Shown: piece by piece, positions 8,571-15,787 of the stretch
Layout of the letters: every line of letters begins with the position of its first letter
How positions within the stretch are numbered: the stretch's first letter is position 1
Origin: Terasakiella sp. SH-1
Lineage (GTDB): Bacteria; Pseudomonadota; Alphaproteobacteria; Rhodospirillales; Terasakiellaceae
Direction of reading: 5' to 3'
Assembly (NCBI RefSeq): GCF_004564135.1
Contig: NZ_CP038255.1
Location: 3,211,501 to 3,275,500 of the forward strand
DNA: 64,000 nt
Notes under the pieces: model-generated
The model's input: the letters and a program-made list of their open reading frames with translations, nothing else
Database searches by the model: none
What the model was told of the DNA's origin: nothing
Position numbers and translations under genes: made by a program

Positions 8571-9626
8571 ATGACAAAAACAAATCCGGGCAACTTCTTT
8601 GAAGACTTCTCCCTCGGTCAGGAAATCGTTCATGCCACACCACGCACGGTGACAGAAGGCGATGTGTCCATGTACACGTCTCTTTATGGTTTCCGTCACA
8701 TGCCGCATTCTTCTGAACCCAATGCACGTGAACTTGGTTTTGAAGCCATGCCGCTGGATGACCTGCTGGCTTTCCACATGGTCTTTGGCAAGACGGTACC
8801 GGATGTATCCTTGAACGCCGTTGCCAACCTTGGTTATGCAGAAGGACGTTTTGGTGCCCCGGTTTATCCCGGTGATACCGTTCGCACGACTTCCACTGTG
8901 ATTGGCTTGAAAGAAAACTCAAACGGCAAAACCGGCGTTGTTTATGTCAATTCTGTTGGTGTCAACCAGGATGATGAAGTCGTTCTGGATTATGTTCGCT
9001 GGGTGATGGTGAAAAAGAAAAATCTTGATGCCCCGACACCAGAAGCCAAAATCCCGGATCTGGCTAAAGTTGTAGCCGTTGATGATCTGGTCATCCCAGC
9101 TGGTTTGGATTTCTCCAACTATGATACAGACCTTGCGGGCTCCCCCCACCTGTGGGAAGACTACGAAGTGGGTGAAAAAATCGACCATATCGACGGCATG
9201 ACCATTGAAGAAGCCGAACACCAGATGGCGACACGCCTGTATCAAAATACAGCGAAGGTTCACTTTGATCAGTTTGCCGCCAAAGACAATCGTTTTGGCA
9301 AGCGCTTGATCTATGGCGGTCACATTATTTCCCTGGCACGCGGCCTGTCATTTAACGGTTTGGGCAACGCGTTTAAAGTGGCTGCGATCAACGCGGGTGC
9401 ACATGCCAACCCGACGTTCTCCGGCAACACAATCTTTGCCTGGTCAGAAGTGCTGGATAAACAGGAAATCAAAGGCCGCACAGACATGGGGGCTCTGCGC
9501 CTGCGTCTGGTTGCAACCAAAGACCACCCGGCTGACGACTTCCCCTATAAAGGCGAAGATGGCAAATATAACCTGGATGTGGTTCTGGATCTGGATTACT
9601 GGGTCTTGATGCCGCGCCGTGGCTAA
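8571..9626 (+). CDS. mch: mesaconyl-CoA hydratase (MaoC family)
   Basis: A 351-residue double hotdog (MaoC-like) protein whose opening NFFEDFSLGQEIVHATPRT and full length match mesaconyl-C1-CoA hydratase, also called beta-methylmalyl-CoA dehydratase. It interconverts mesaconyl-C1-CoA and beta-methylmalyl-CoA in the ethylmalonyl-CoA pathway. The hydratase motif region (LYQNTAKVHFDQFAAKDNRFGKR, split here only for description, near residues 223-245) and a second hotdog are intact. The start ATG follows TAAAGGA. It is 13 kb from ecm/ccr/mcd, which catalyse the preceding steps. A strong terminator follows. Confidence 0.9.
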   Translation: MTKTNPGNFFEDFSLGQEIVHATPRTVTEGDVSMYTSLYGFRHMPHSSEPNARELGFEAMPLDDLLAFHMVFGKTVPDVSLNAVANLGYAEGRFGAPVYPGDTVRTTSTVIGLKENSNGKTGVVYVNSVGVNQDDEVVLDYVRWVMVKKKNLDAPTPEAKIPDLAKVVAVDDLVIPAGLDFSNYDTDLAGSPHLWEDYEVGEKIDHIDGMTIEEAEHQMATRLYQNTAKVHFDQFAAKDNRFGKRLIYGGHIISLARGLSFNGLGNAFKVAAINAGAHANPTFSGNTIFAWSEVLDKQEIKGRTDMGALRLRLVATKDHPADDFPYKGEDGKYNLDVVLDLDYWVLMPRRG

Positions 9627-9648
9627 CCCTCTTTTCACATTGTGTGAT

Positions 9649-9688
9649 AAAAAAGCCATCATGGGGCAACCTGTGATGGCTTTTTTTT
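9649..9688 (+). terminator. rho-independent terminator after mch
   Basis: AAAAGCCATCA pairs with TGTGATGGCTTTT across a GGGGCAACC loop and is followed by eight T residues. Confidence 0.9.
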
Positions 9689-9761
9689 GATTTCTTCCTT
9701 TGCATTCAAGCTTATTGACCGTACTGTGAAAAAGACGCAGGGATGGAAATGAGCAAAACGA

Positions 9762-10760
9762 ATGAGCGCGATAATCGCTGTCATGAATCACAAGGGCGGG
9801 GTGGGTAAGACCACAACGACTCTTAATCTTGCCAGTGCCCTGGCTGCTGGGGGCAAATCCGTGTTGATTATCGACATGGACCCGCAAAGCAATGCGGCCA
9901 CAGGGTTGGGTCTGGACCTTAAGTCCATTTCAAAGGGCAGTTATGAATTGGTCCTGAGCGATCATGCCACCCATGAACTTGCCTTGAAAACAGACCTGCC
10001 CCATGTATCCATCATCCCGGCGACCTTCCATCTCGCCGCCCTGAGCACTGTCTCCCCGGAAACCGAAGACCCGGAATTTTGGTTACGTGAAAGCCTGCAA
10101 AATGAAACGCTGGGCTATGACTATATTCTGATTGATTGCCCGCCCTCTTTCGGGATGCTGAGCCTTAACGCTCTGGTGGCTGCCCAAAAAGTCATTATCC
10201 CGGTTCAAAGCGAAAGCTTCGCCATTGCAGGGCTGCAACAGATGGAAAAGTCGATCAGCGATATTCGACAAGAAGCCGAACATGAACTGGATTTTCGCAT
10301 CTTGTTGACCCTGACAGATGCCTCACAAAAATTACACCAGCTGGTTGATCAGGAAGTCCGCGCCCATTTTGACAATCAAGTCTTTCTCAGCGCCATTCCA
10401 GTGGAACCCAAAATTGCTGAAAGTGCGTTTTTAGGACGCCCGGTCGTTGTCCATTCCCCCAATGCACGTGGGGCCAAGGCGTATGTGCGAGCCTGTGCGG
10501 AATGTATCCAATGGATTGAAGGCGGGGAGCAACGCACTCATCAAGAGATCATCGTAAACGGGCTAAAAGAGTGGTTGAATGATGATTCTATTACCGCTGC
10601 CAATGAACCTATGCATCTTGATACACCACAAAATACAGCCCCTCATCCCCTTCCTATGGAACATGATGACCCCAATGCCTTTCGCATCAGTATTCGAAAC
10701 GGCGTTATCCTCGCCCTTGCCTTAACAGCAGGCATGGCACTGGCATTTCTAGGATTATAA
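9762..10760 (+). CDS. ParA/Soj-like ATPase with C-terminal membrane anchor
   Basis: A 332-residue protein with the ParA deviant Walker A motif KGGVGKT (Lys11 signature, Lys16), DMDPQSNAATGLG and DCPPSFG. The ATPase core ends near residue 255. A roughly 70-residue extension follows, with a hydrophilic linker and a single hydrophobic helix at the extreme C-terminus (about 312-331). No parB or parS is visible and the next gene is a periplasmic protein 4 bases on, so plasmid or chromosome partition is doubtful; an orphan ParA positioning something at the membrane is one inference. The start at 9762 has only a weak ribosome site. Confidence 0.8.
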   Translation: MSAIIAVMNHKGGVGKTTTTLNLASALAAGGKSVLIIDMDPQSNAATGLGLDLKSISKGSYELVLSDHATHELALKTDLPHVSIIPATFHLAALSTVSPETEDPEFWLRESLQNETLGYDYILIDCPPSFGMLSLNALVAAQKVIIPVQSESFAIAGLQQMEKSISDIRQEAEHELDFRILLTLTDASQKLHQLVDQEVRAHFDNQVFLSAIPVEPKIAESAFLGRPVVVHSPNARGAKAYVRACAECIQWIEGGEQRTHQEIIVNGLKEWLNDDSITAANEPMHLDTPQNTAPHPLPMEHDDPNAFRISIRNGVILALALTAGMALAFLGL

Positions 10761-10764
10761 ACAG

Positions 10765-11637
10765 ATGCCTTTTCTTGCCCTTGTCTTTGCCCTTTTGCTG
10801 TTGCCCGCCAGCCTACAGGCCAAAGAACGGCTGATCTGGTTTATCTGGGACCTGCCACCTGAATTTGTTAAATCAGGCCCCTGGGCAAACCAAGGTTATG
10901 GCGATAAATTTCTCAAATATTTTATCGACCATATGCCACAATATGATCACAAGGTGCAACGGGTCAACATCCCCCGCTGGAGCAGTGAGGCCCTGCGCCC
11001 CAATCGGTGTTCCGCCCACATTTGGGGTGGCTTTTTCCCCGACCAATTAATTGAATCAAAACCTTATTCGTTCACCCCACCCCATGTCTTAATCGCGCCC
11101 AAACGCCATCAGGAACGCTTAGGCCCACCGGGAAGCACGGTGTCTTTAGGCCAAATTCTGGCCAAAGGGGAAATGCGACTGATTGCACAAAAAGTTAATT
11201 TCAACGAAAGCGCAAAACAAAGCCGCTACCCAGTCCTTTTCCCGTTTCTCAAACCTTATATGGGCAAAAAAAATCTGGTCGAACTCAGCGGTGGGCGCAA
11301 TGATGTGGATTTACGATTATTAGAACATGGTCGTGGTGACATCACCATCGGCTATCCCACCACCATCACGACCCAACAACGGGTTTTTAACCTTGGGGAC
11401 AACTTCGTCAGCTATAATCTGCGCGAACATTATTTCTATAAAAAGGTCTATGTCGCCTGCAACAACACACCCTTTGGACAAAAGGTTATTGCCCAGATTA
11501 ACCAGCTGTTGACCCCACAAACCCTAAAAACCTTCCTCGCTTATCACGAAGAATGGAATGATGGGGCACCTCATTTTCGCAAAACCTATCTGGATTATTT
11601 CATTCACGGCAAAGAATTGGGCCGGGTGATTGATTAA
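10765..11637 (+). CDS. periplasmic solute-binding-like protein (TIGR02285-like)
   Basis: A 290-residue secreted protein with a cleavable signal peptide (residues 1-18, ending LQA-KE). The mature part has the layout of a short family-3 solute-binding fold: LIWFIWDLPPEF, then GPWANQGYGDKF, HMPQYDHK and a single domain to the end. It resembles the uncharacterised TIGR02285 group and a second copy at 20759. Ligand unknown. It is 4 bases from the ParA-like gene and therefore in one operon with it. Confidence 0.65.
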   Translation: MPFLALVFALLLLPASLQAKERLIWFIWDLPPEFVKSGPWANQGYGDKFLKYFIDHMPQYDHKVQRVNIPRWSSEALRPNRCSAHIWGGFFPDQLIESKPYSFTPPHVLIAPKRHQERLGPPGSTVSLGQILAKGEMRLIAQKVNFNESAKQSRYPVLFPFLKPYMGKKNLVELSGGRNDVDLRLLEHGRGDITIGYPTTITTQQRVFNLGDNFVSYNLREHYFYKKVYVACNNTPFGQKVIAQINQLLTPQTLKTFLAYHEEWNDGAPHFRKTYLDYFIHGKELGRVID

Positions 11638-11646
11638 TCCCTGTTT

Positions 11647-11710
11647 GTCGTCCTCGCGCAGGCGGGGACCTCTAAAAGTTAAAGAGATCCCCAGTCAAGC
11701 TGAGGATGAC
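11647..11710. repeat. dispersed palindromic repeat
   Basis: Begins GTCGTCCTCGCGCAGGCGGGG, followed by the inverted half-unit ending CAAGCTGAGGATGAC, in the gap between convergent genes; it may also fold as a terminator for either. (First 20 bases: TCGTCCTCGCGCAGGCGGGG.). Confidence 0.75.
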
Positions 11711-11726
11711 GAATACAAATGACTGA

Positions 11727-12518
11727 TTAAACAGCCAATTCCACCAAAACAGGGGCATGATCGCTGGGCTTTTCCAAACCACGCAAATCCAGCAAGACCT
11801 CACAACTTTTTACCATATCCTGTAAAGCAGGTGTCACCCACACATGGTCAAGACGACGCCCCTTGTTGGACGCCCGCCAGTCACGCGCACGATAGCTCCA
11901 CCAGGTAAAGCATTTCTCTTCGGGCAGGATATGCATGCGCATGGCATCTACCCAATGGCCTGCTGCCTGTAATTTATCCAGACGATCAATTTCCGTTTGC
12001 GTATGGGTGATGATGTTTTTCAGCTTCTTATGATCCCACACATCAGTTTCCAGCGGGGCGATATTGAAATCTCCCACCATGATACGTTTTTTGCCATCAT
12101 CCACGCGCCCTGCACACCAAGCAGTCATTTCATCAAGGAACTGTAATTTATGGGCAAACTTCGGATTTGTTTCTGCATTTGGCTCATCCCCCCCTGCCGG
12201 AATATAGAAATTGTGCAGTTCAATACCGCCTTCCAGTTCCAGACTGACATGACGCTTGTCTTCGCGTTCGCACCAGGACAGGGCTTGCTCATTGCTAAAG
12301 GGGGTTTTGGACAGAATCGCCACACCATTATAGCTTTTTTCCCCGGAAAAATGGATATGAGGGAAGCCCATGGCTTGTAAATCAATCAGGGGAAACAGTT
12401 CATCACGGACCTTGGTTTCCTGAAAACAAATCACATCCGGATTATATTTTTCAACCAGCTCTTGGACATGGTGCAAACGAATGCGAACAGAATTAATATT
12501 CCAGGTGACAAGTTTCAT
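11727..12518 (-). CDS. xth: exodeoxyribonuclease III
   Basis: A 263-residue endonuclease/exonuclease/phosphatase-fold protein: KLVTWNINSVR at the start, CFQETKV with the metal-binding Glu, MVGDFNIAP, and the terminal catalytic SDHAPV. It acts as AP endonuclease and 3'-5' exonuclease in base excision repair. The frame stays open upstream through a dispersed repeat; the ATG at 12518 gives the family's normal N-terminus. Convergent with the binding-protein gene. Confidence 0.93.
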   Translation of the reverse strand: MKLVTWNINSVRIRLHHVQELVEKYNPDVICFQETKVRDELFPLIDLQAMGFPHIHFSGEKSYNGVAILSKTPFSNEQALSWCEREDKRHVSLELEGGIELHNFYIPAGGDEPNAETNPKFAHKLQFLDEMTAWCAGRVDDGKKRIMVGDFNIAPLETDVWDHKKLKNIITHTQTEIDRLDKLQAAGHWVDAMRMHILPEEKCFTWWSYRARDWRASNKGRRLDHVWVTPALQDMVKSCEVLLDLRGLEKPSDHAPVLVELAV

Positions 12519-12539
12519 CAGACGACCCTTTAAACGATT

Positions 12540-12603
12540 GTCATCCTCGCGCATGCGGGGATCTTTATGGAAAAAGAGATCCCGCATCAAGTGCGGGATG
12601 ACG
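12540..12603. repeat. dispersed palindromic repeat
   Basis: GTCATCCTCGCGCATGCGGG followed after a short spacer by the inverted CCCGCATCAAGTGCGGGATG unit, directly upstream of xth. Confidence 0.8.
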
Positions 12604-12619
12604 TTTTTTTACTCTATAG

Positions 12620-12755
12620 CAGAAAAGAAATGCGCCCGGCTAGGGGGTGCCGGGCGCAAAAGGCTGTCTCTCATGGCTGAGAGTGTCATTGGTGGCAGGG
12701 GAACCACCATTGATCAGCGGCAAATAATATAGGGTAGGACTGCCGCTGCCTATTA
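12620..12755 (-). ncRNA. candidate multi-hairpin small RNA with C-rich loops
   Basis: No gene fits here, but four hairpins stand in a row. Read on the minus strand: CAGCGGCA/TGCCGCTG (12748-12715) with loop containing TCCTACCC; GGTGG/CCACC (12708-12691) with loop TTCCCCTG; CTCTCA/TGAGAG (12683-12668); and a 9-bp GC stem GCGCCCGGC/GCCGGGCGC (12657-12632) with loop containing CCCCC, followed by TTTCTTTTCT. The last looks like a terminator, which sets the strand. C-rich loops able to pair with ribosome binding sites are usual in alphaproteobacterial sRNAs. It lies 90 bases after lolA and might be processed from its 3' end. No convincing promoter seen. Confidence 0.5.
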
Positions 12756-12842
12756 AATGGGGATTGAACGGTAAAATAGTTAATGCAATTTATACAATGC
12801 AGCTATGCGTTTATTGCATATTTTTTAATCACTTGAATCTAC

Positions 12843-13460
12843 TTAATTATTGCCCTGATCATATTGCGGGTCAATAAATTCAAAATGCTTTGGATTGATT
12901 TTTTGCCCCAGCACCGGGTTTAAAAGGGACACTTGGGTCATGCCCCCTTGGGCATCTACAACTACCCATTTTCGCAATTCCAGCGGGGCCTCGCTAAAAA
13001 CCAACGTCACCGTTCCCATACCGGGGTCTTCACGATCCACCAGTGTCAATTCTATCACCCCGGCAAACCGCGCAATATCAATAATCTTGACGTCTTTTTC
13101 AAACGAGAATTCTTCCTGTAACAACACAGCCAAGGGGGTTGAGGCCAACGGATAATAATTTACCTGTTTAAATTCTTTATCGTGATAAATGATCGTCTCG
13201 TTACGCACCACCAGTTCTGTCTGGCTCGGCGGGTTATAGATCAGACGCATTTTACCGGGGCGAGAGAGGTAAACCTTGCCATCAGAATAAGCCCCATCGG
13301 AACTGACCTGAGCAAATCCGCCACTCAATGTTTTCATTTCATTGAGATACCCACGCAGTTTCACTGCCAGTGCCTGTTTTTCCGGTGAAAGTTGCCCCGT
13401 TTCCGCCAATAGCGGCGTTGCAACAAGGATCAAGGCAAGAAAAGCAATCAGGCGCAGCAT
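12843..13460 (-). CDS. lolA: LolA-family outer-membrane lipoprotein carrier
   Basis: A 205-residue periplasmic protein with a signal peptide (MLRLIAFLALILVATPLLA, then ETG) and a LolA-like beta-sheet domain: LSGGFAQVSSDG, GKVYLSRPGKMRL and YHDKEFKQVNYYPL are characteristic. It would ferry lipoproteins from LolCDE to the outer membrane. I chose the ATG at 13460, where the signal peptide starts; an upstream TTG extension is not needed. The remaining 3' gap down to the xth region holds a candidate sRNA and a repeat. Confidence 0.88.
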   Translation of the reverse strand: MLRLIAFLALILVATPLLAETGQLSPEKQALAVKLRGYLNEMKTLSGGFAQVSSDGAYSDGKVYLSRPGKMRLIYNPPSQTELVVRNETIIYHDKEFKQVNYYPLASTPLAVLLQEEFSFEKDVKIIDIARFAGVIELTLVDREDPGMGTVTLVFSEAPLELRKWVVVDAQGGMTQVSLLNPVLGQKINPKHFEFIDPQYDQGNN

Positions 13461-13528
13461 AAAGGAATATCCTATCAATCTATCACTGTGACACAATGTA
13501 GCGTGTTAGAAATCAAAAGCAATGGTTC

Positions 13529-14302
13529 TTACATTTCACGCAAAACACGAAAAGAGATATTATAGCTAAAGACCTGCACATGGTTTTTATAGCGATAGGC
13601 CGATCGCGACAGTTTTGGGAAATAATACCATGATCCGCCCCGTGTCACCGGCTGTTTACAGTCCCCATCCATACGCGCCCTGCCATCTGTCGGGGCCAGG
13701 GCGTAATGCGGGCTCCAACAATCAGCCACCCATTCCCAAGCATTGCCATTCATATCGTGAAAGCCCCAAGGGTTTGGTTTGAATGACCCAACAGGGGCCG
13801 ATCCCAATCCCGACCATTTAGAGCCACATTTACGGCAATTGGCATTATTCTTTCCCGGTTTATCCCCCCACCAATAGGCCGATGTGGTCCCTGCACGTGC
13901 AGCATATTCCCATTCCGCTTCACTAGGCAGGCGATAGGTTTGCCCGGTTTTTTTCGACAACCAACCAAGGTAATCACCAATATCTTTATAGGTCACATTG
14001 ATGATGGGATAACGCCCCTTGCCCCAGCCATGATCATCAGGGGCCGGCTTACACCCCAGTTCCTGCGCACAGGCTTCCCATTCATCAAACGTGATTTCAT
14101 ACTGACCCAAAGCATAAGGGTAATTGATCTGCACTTCATGGGCCGGACGTTCATATTTATAGCCATGATCATCGCCCATGATAAAACTACCCGGCTGCAC
14201 TGTCACCATACGCGGACACACGTCACAGTCCTGAAACGTAACGGGCTCGGCCTCTACAGAAGAGATCATAAAAAAAGAAAGCAGTACGAAAAATATATAC
14301 AT
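13529..14302 (-). CDS. secreted SUMF1/FGE-domain protein without catalytic cysteines
   Basis: A 257-residue protein with a signal peptide (about residues 1-18) and one SUMF1 (formylglycine-generating enzyme-like) domain: GSFIMGDDHGYKYERPAHEV, RLPSEAEWEYAARAG, GNAWEWVADCW and TRGGSWYY. In true FGE the stretch after RGGSW carries the copper-binding cysteine pair; here it reads YYFPKLSRSAYRYK with none. It is therefore more likely a structural or ligand-binding SUMF1 protein of the periplasm. Extra cysteines (QDCDVC, CRKC) may form disulfides. Start at ATG 14302; a GTG one codon before is possible. Confidence 0.8.
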   Translation of the reverse strand: MYIFFVLLSFFMISSVEAEPVTFQDCDVCPRMVTVQPGSFIMGDDHGYKYERPAHEVQINYPYALGQYEITFDEWEACAQELGCKPAPDDHGWGKGRYPIINVTYKDIGDYLGWLSKKTGQTYRLPSEAEWEYAARAGTTSAYWWGDKPGKNNANCRKCGSKWSGLGSAPVGSFKPNPWGFHDMNGNAWEWVADCWSPHYALAPTDGRARMDGDCKQPVTRGGSWYYFPKLSRSAYRYKNHVQVFSYNISFRVLREM

Positions 14303-14319
14303 CACACCCTGAGCTTACT

Positions 14320-14345
14320 GGATTCCCGCTTTTGCGGGAATGACG
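14320..14345. repeat. single half-unit of the dispersed palindromic repeat
   Basis: GATTCCCGCTTTTGCGGGAA followed by TGACG; a lone hairpin half-unit between argG and the SUMF1 gene. Confidence 0.7.
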
Positions 14346-14353
14346 AATTCATA

Positions 14354-14382
14354 AAAAAAGGGAACCCAAGGGCTCCCTTTCT
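14354..14382 (-). terminator. terminator after argG
   Basis: AAAGGGA-CCC and GGG-TCCCTTT form a 10-bp stem with one mismatch; on the minus strand it ends in seven T residues, 20 bases past the argG stop codon. Confidence 0.85.
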
Positions 14383-14403
14383 TCAATCATTTTACACTGT
14401 GGA

Positions 14404-15624
14404 TTAACCAACATGCCCCATGTCCGGCTTAACAGCGGCCATGCGCAAACGCAGGGCGTTGAGCTTGATAAAGCCTTCTGCATCACGTTGATCATAAACT
14501 TCATCTTCTTCAAACGTGACATGTTCTTCGGAATACAAAGACACATCAGACTTACGACCGACAACGATGACATTGCCTTTATAGAGTTTCAGGCGAACCA
14601 CACCGGAAACATTTTCCTGTGTCTGGTCAATCAGGGCTTGCAGGGCTGCACGTTCCGGGGACCACCAGAAACCGTTATAGATCAGTTCAGCATAACGCGG
14701 CATCAGCTCATCTTTCAGGTGGCCTGCGTTACGGTCCAGCGTGATGGATTCCATCGCACGGTGGGCTGTCAGCATGATGGTGCCACCCGGTGTTTCATAA
14801 ACACCACGAGATTTCATACCAACGAAACGGTTTTCAACCAGATCCAAACGACCAATACCGTTCTTACCTGCCAACTCATTCAATTTCGTCAACATGGTTG
14901 CCGGGGACAGTTTTTCACCGTTCAGCTTAACCGGATCACCTTTTTCATATTCGATCTCGATATATGTCGGGGTGTCTGGTGCGGCTTCCGGGGAAACTGT
15001 GCGCAAGAACATATCTTCAGAATATTCCGCCCATGGGTCTTCCAGTGCCTTGCCTTCATAAGAAATATGCAGCAGGTTCGCATCCATGGAATAAGGCGCT
15101 TCACCGAATTTATCTTTTGGTACCGGAATTTGGTGGTGCTGTGCATATTCAATCAGCTTGGTACGGGAGTTCAAATCCCACTCACGCCACGGGGCAATGA
15201 CCTTGATGTCTGGTTGCAGGCCATAATAACCCAGTTCGAAACGAACCTGATCGTTACCTTTACCTGTGGCCCCATGGGAAACCGCATCTGCGCCAACTTC
15301 ACGGGCAATTTCGATTTGACGCTTGGCAATCAATGGGCGGGCAATAGATGTGCCTAACAGGTAAACCCCTTCATACACCGCATTGGCGCGAAACATCGGA
15401 AAGACATAATCGCGCACAAATTCTTCACGCAGATCATCAATGAAGATTTCCTTGATGCCCAGCATTTCAGCTTTCTTGCGAGCCGGTTCCACTTCTTCGC
15501 CCTGACCGAGGTCAGCGGTAAAAGTCACCACTTCACAGTTATAGGTATCTTGCAGCCATTTCAGAATAATGGATGTATCCAGACCACCGGAGTAGGCCAA
15601 TACTACTTTTTTAATGTCACTCAT
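14404..15624 (-). CDS. argG: argininosuccinate synthase
   Basis: A 406-residue enzyme joining citrulline and aspartate with ATP in arginine synthesis. The N-terminal [16 protein letters not shown] is the PP-loop that binds ATP, followed by [19 protein letters not shown] and the C-terminal helix are normal. The ATG at 15624 is the canonical family start; the frame continues upstream without a supporting site. It is monocistronic, divergent from the EAL-hemerythrin gene, with a terminator behind it. Confidence 0.97.
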   Translation of the reverse strand: MSDIKKVVLAYSGGLDTSIILKWLQDTYNCEVVTFTADLGQGEEVEPARKKAEMLGIKEIFIDDLREEFVRDYVFPMFRANAVYEGVYLLGTSIARPLIAKRQIEIAREVGADAVSHGATGKGNDQVRFELGYYGLQPDIKVIAPWREWDLNSRTKLIEYAQHHQIPVPKDKFGEAPYSMDANLLHISYEGKALEDPWAEYSEDMFLRTVSPEAAPDTPTYIEIEYEKGDPVKLNGEKLSPATMLTKLNELAGKNGIGRLDLVENRFVGMKSRGVYETPGGTIMLTAHRAMESITLDRNAGHLKDELMPRYAELIYNGFWWSPERAALQALIDQTQENVSGVVRLKLYKGNVIVVGRKSDVSLYSEEHVTFEEDEVYDQRDAEGFIKLNALRLRMAAVKPDMGHVG

Positions 15625-15787
15625 GATTAAACCCGCCTTGAAAAATGCGTCGTCAAAATTTGCGCCGAAAATAGGGCAAATGCTTCCCAAGAGCAAGATT
15701 TATTGAATCGTACTTATGCGTATCGCTTTCGTGACAATGATGGGGTAGAGTGAATAAACGCCATCGAAGCCGAGGAACTAAAGAAAC

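Noticed and set aside
9762-10760. Chromosomal or plasmid partition locus
   Set aside because: No parB, no parS-like repeats, and a membrane tail with a periplasmic partner gene instead.
12620-12755. SRP RNA or 6S RNA
   Set aside because: Lacks the conserved SRP GNRA/AGCAG loop sequence and the long rod with central bubble of 6S RNA.
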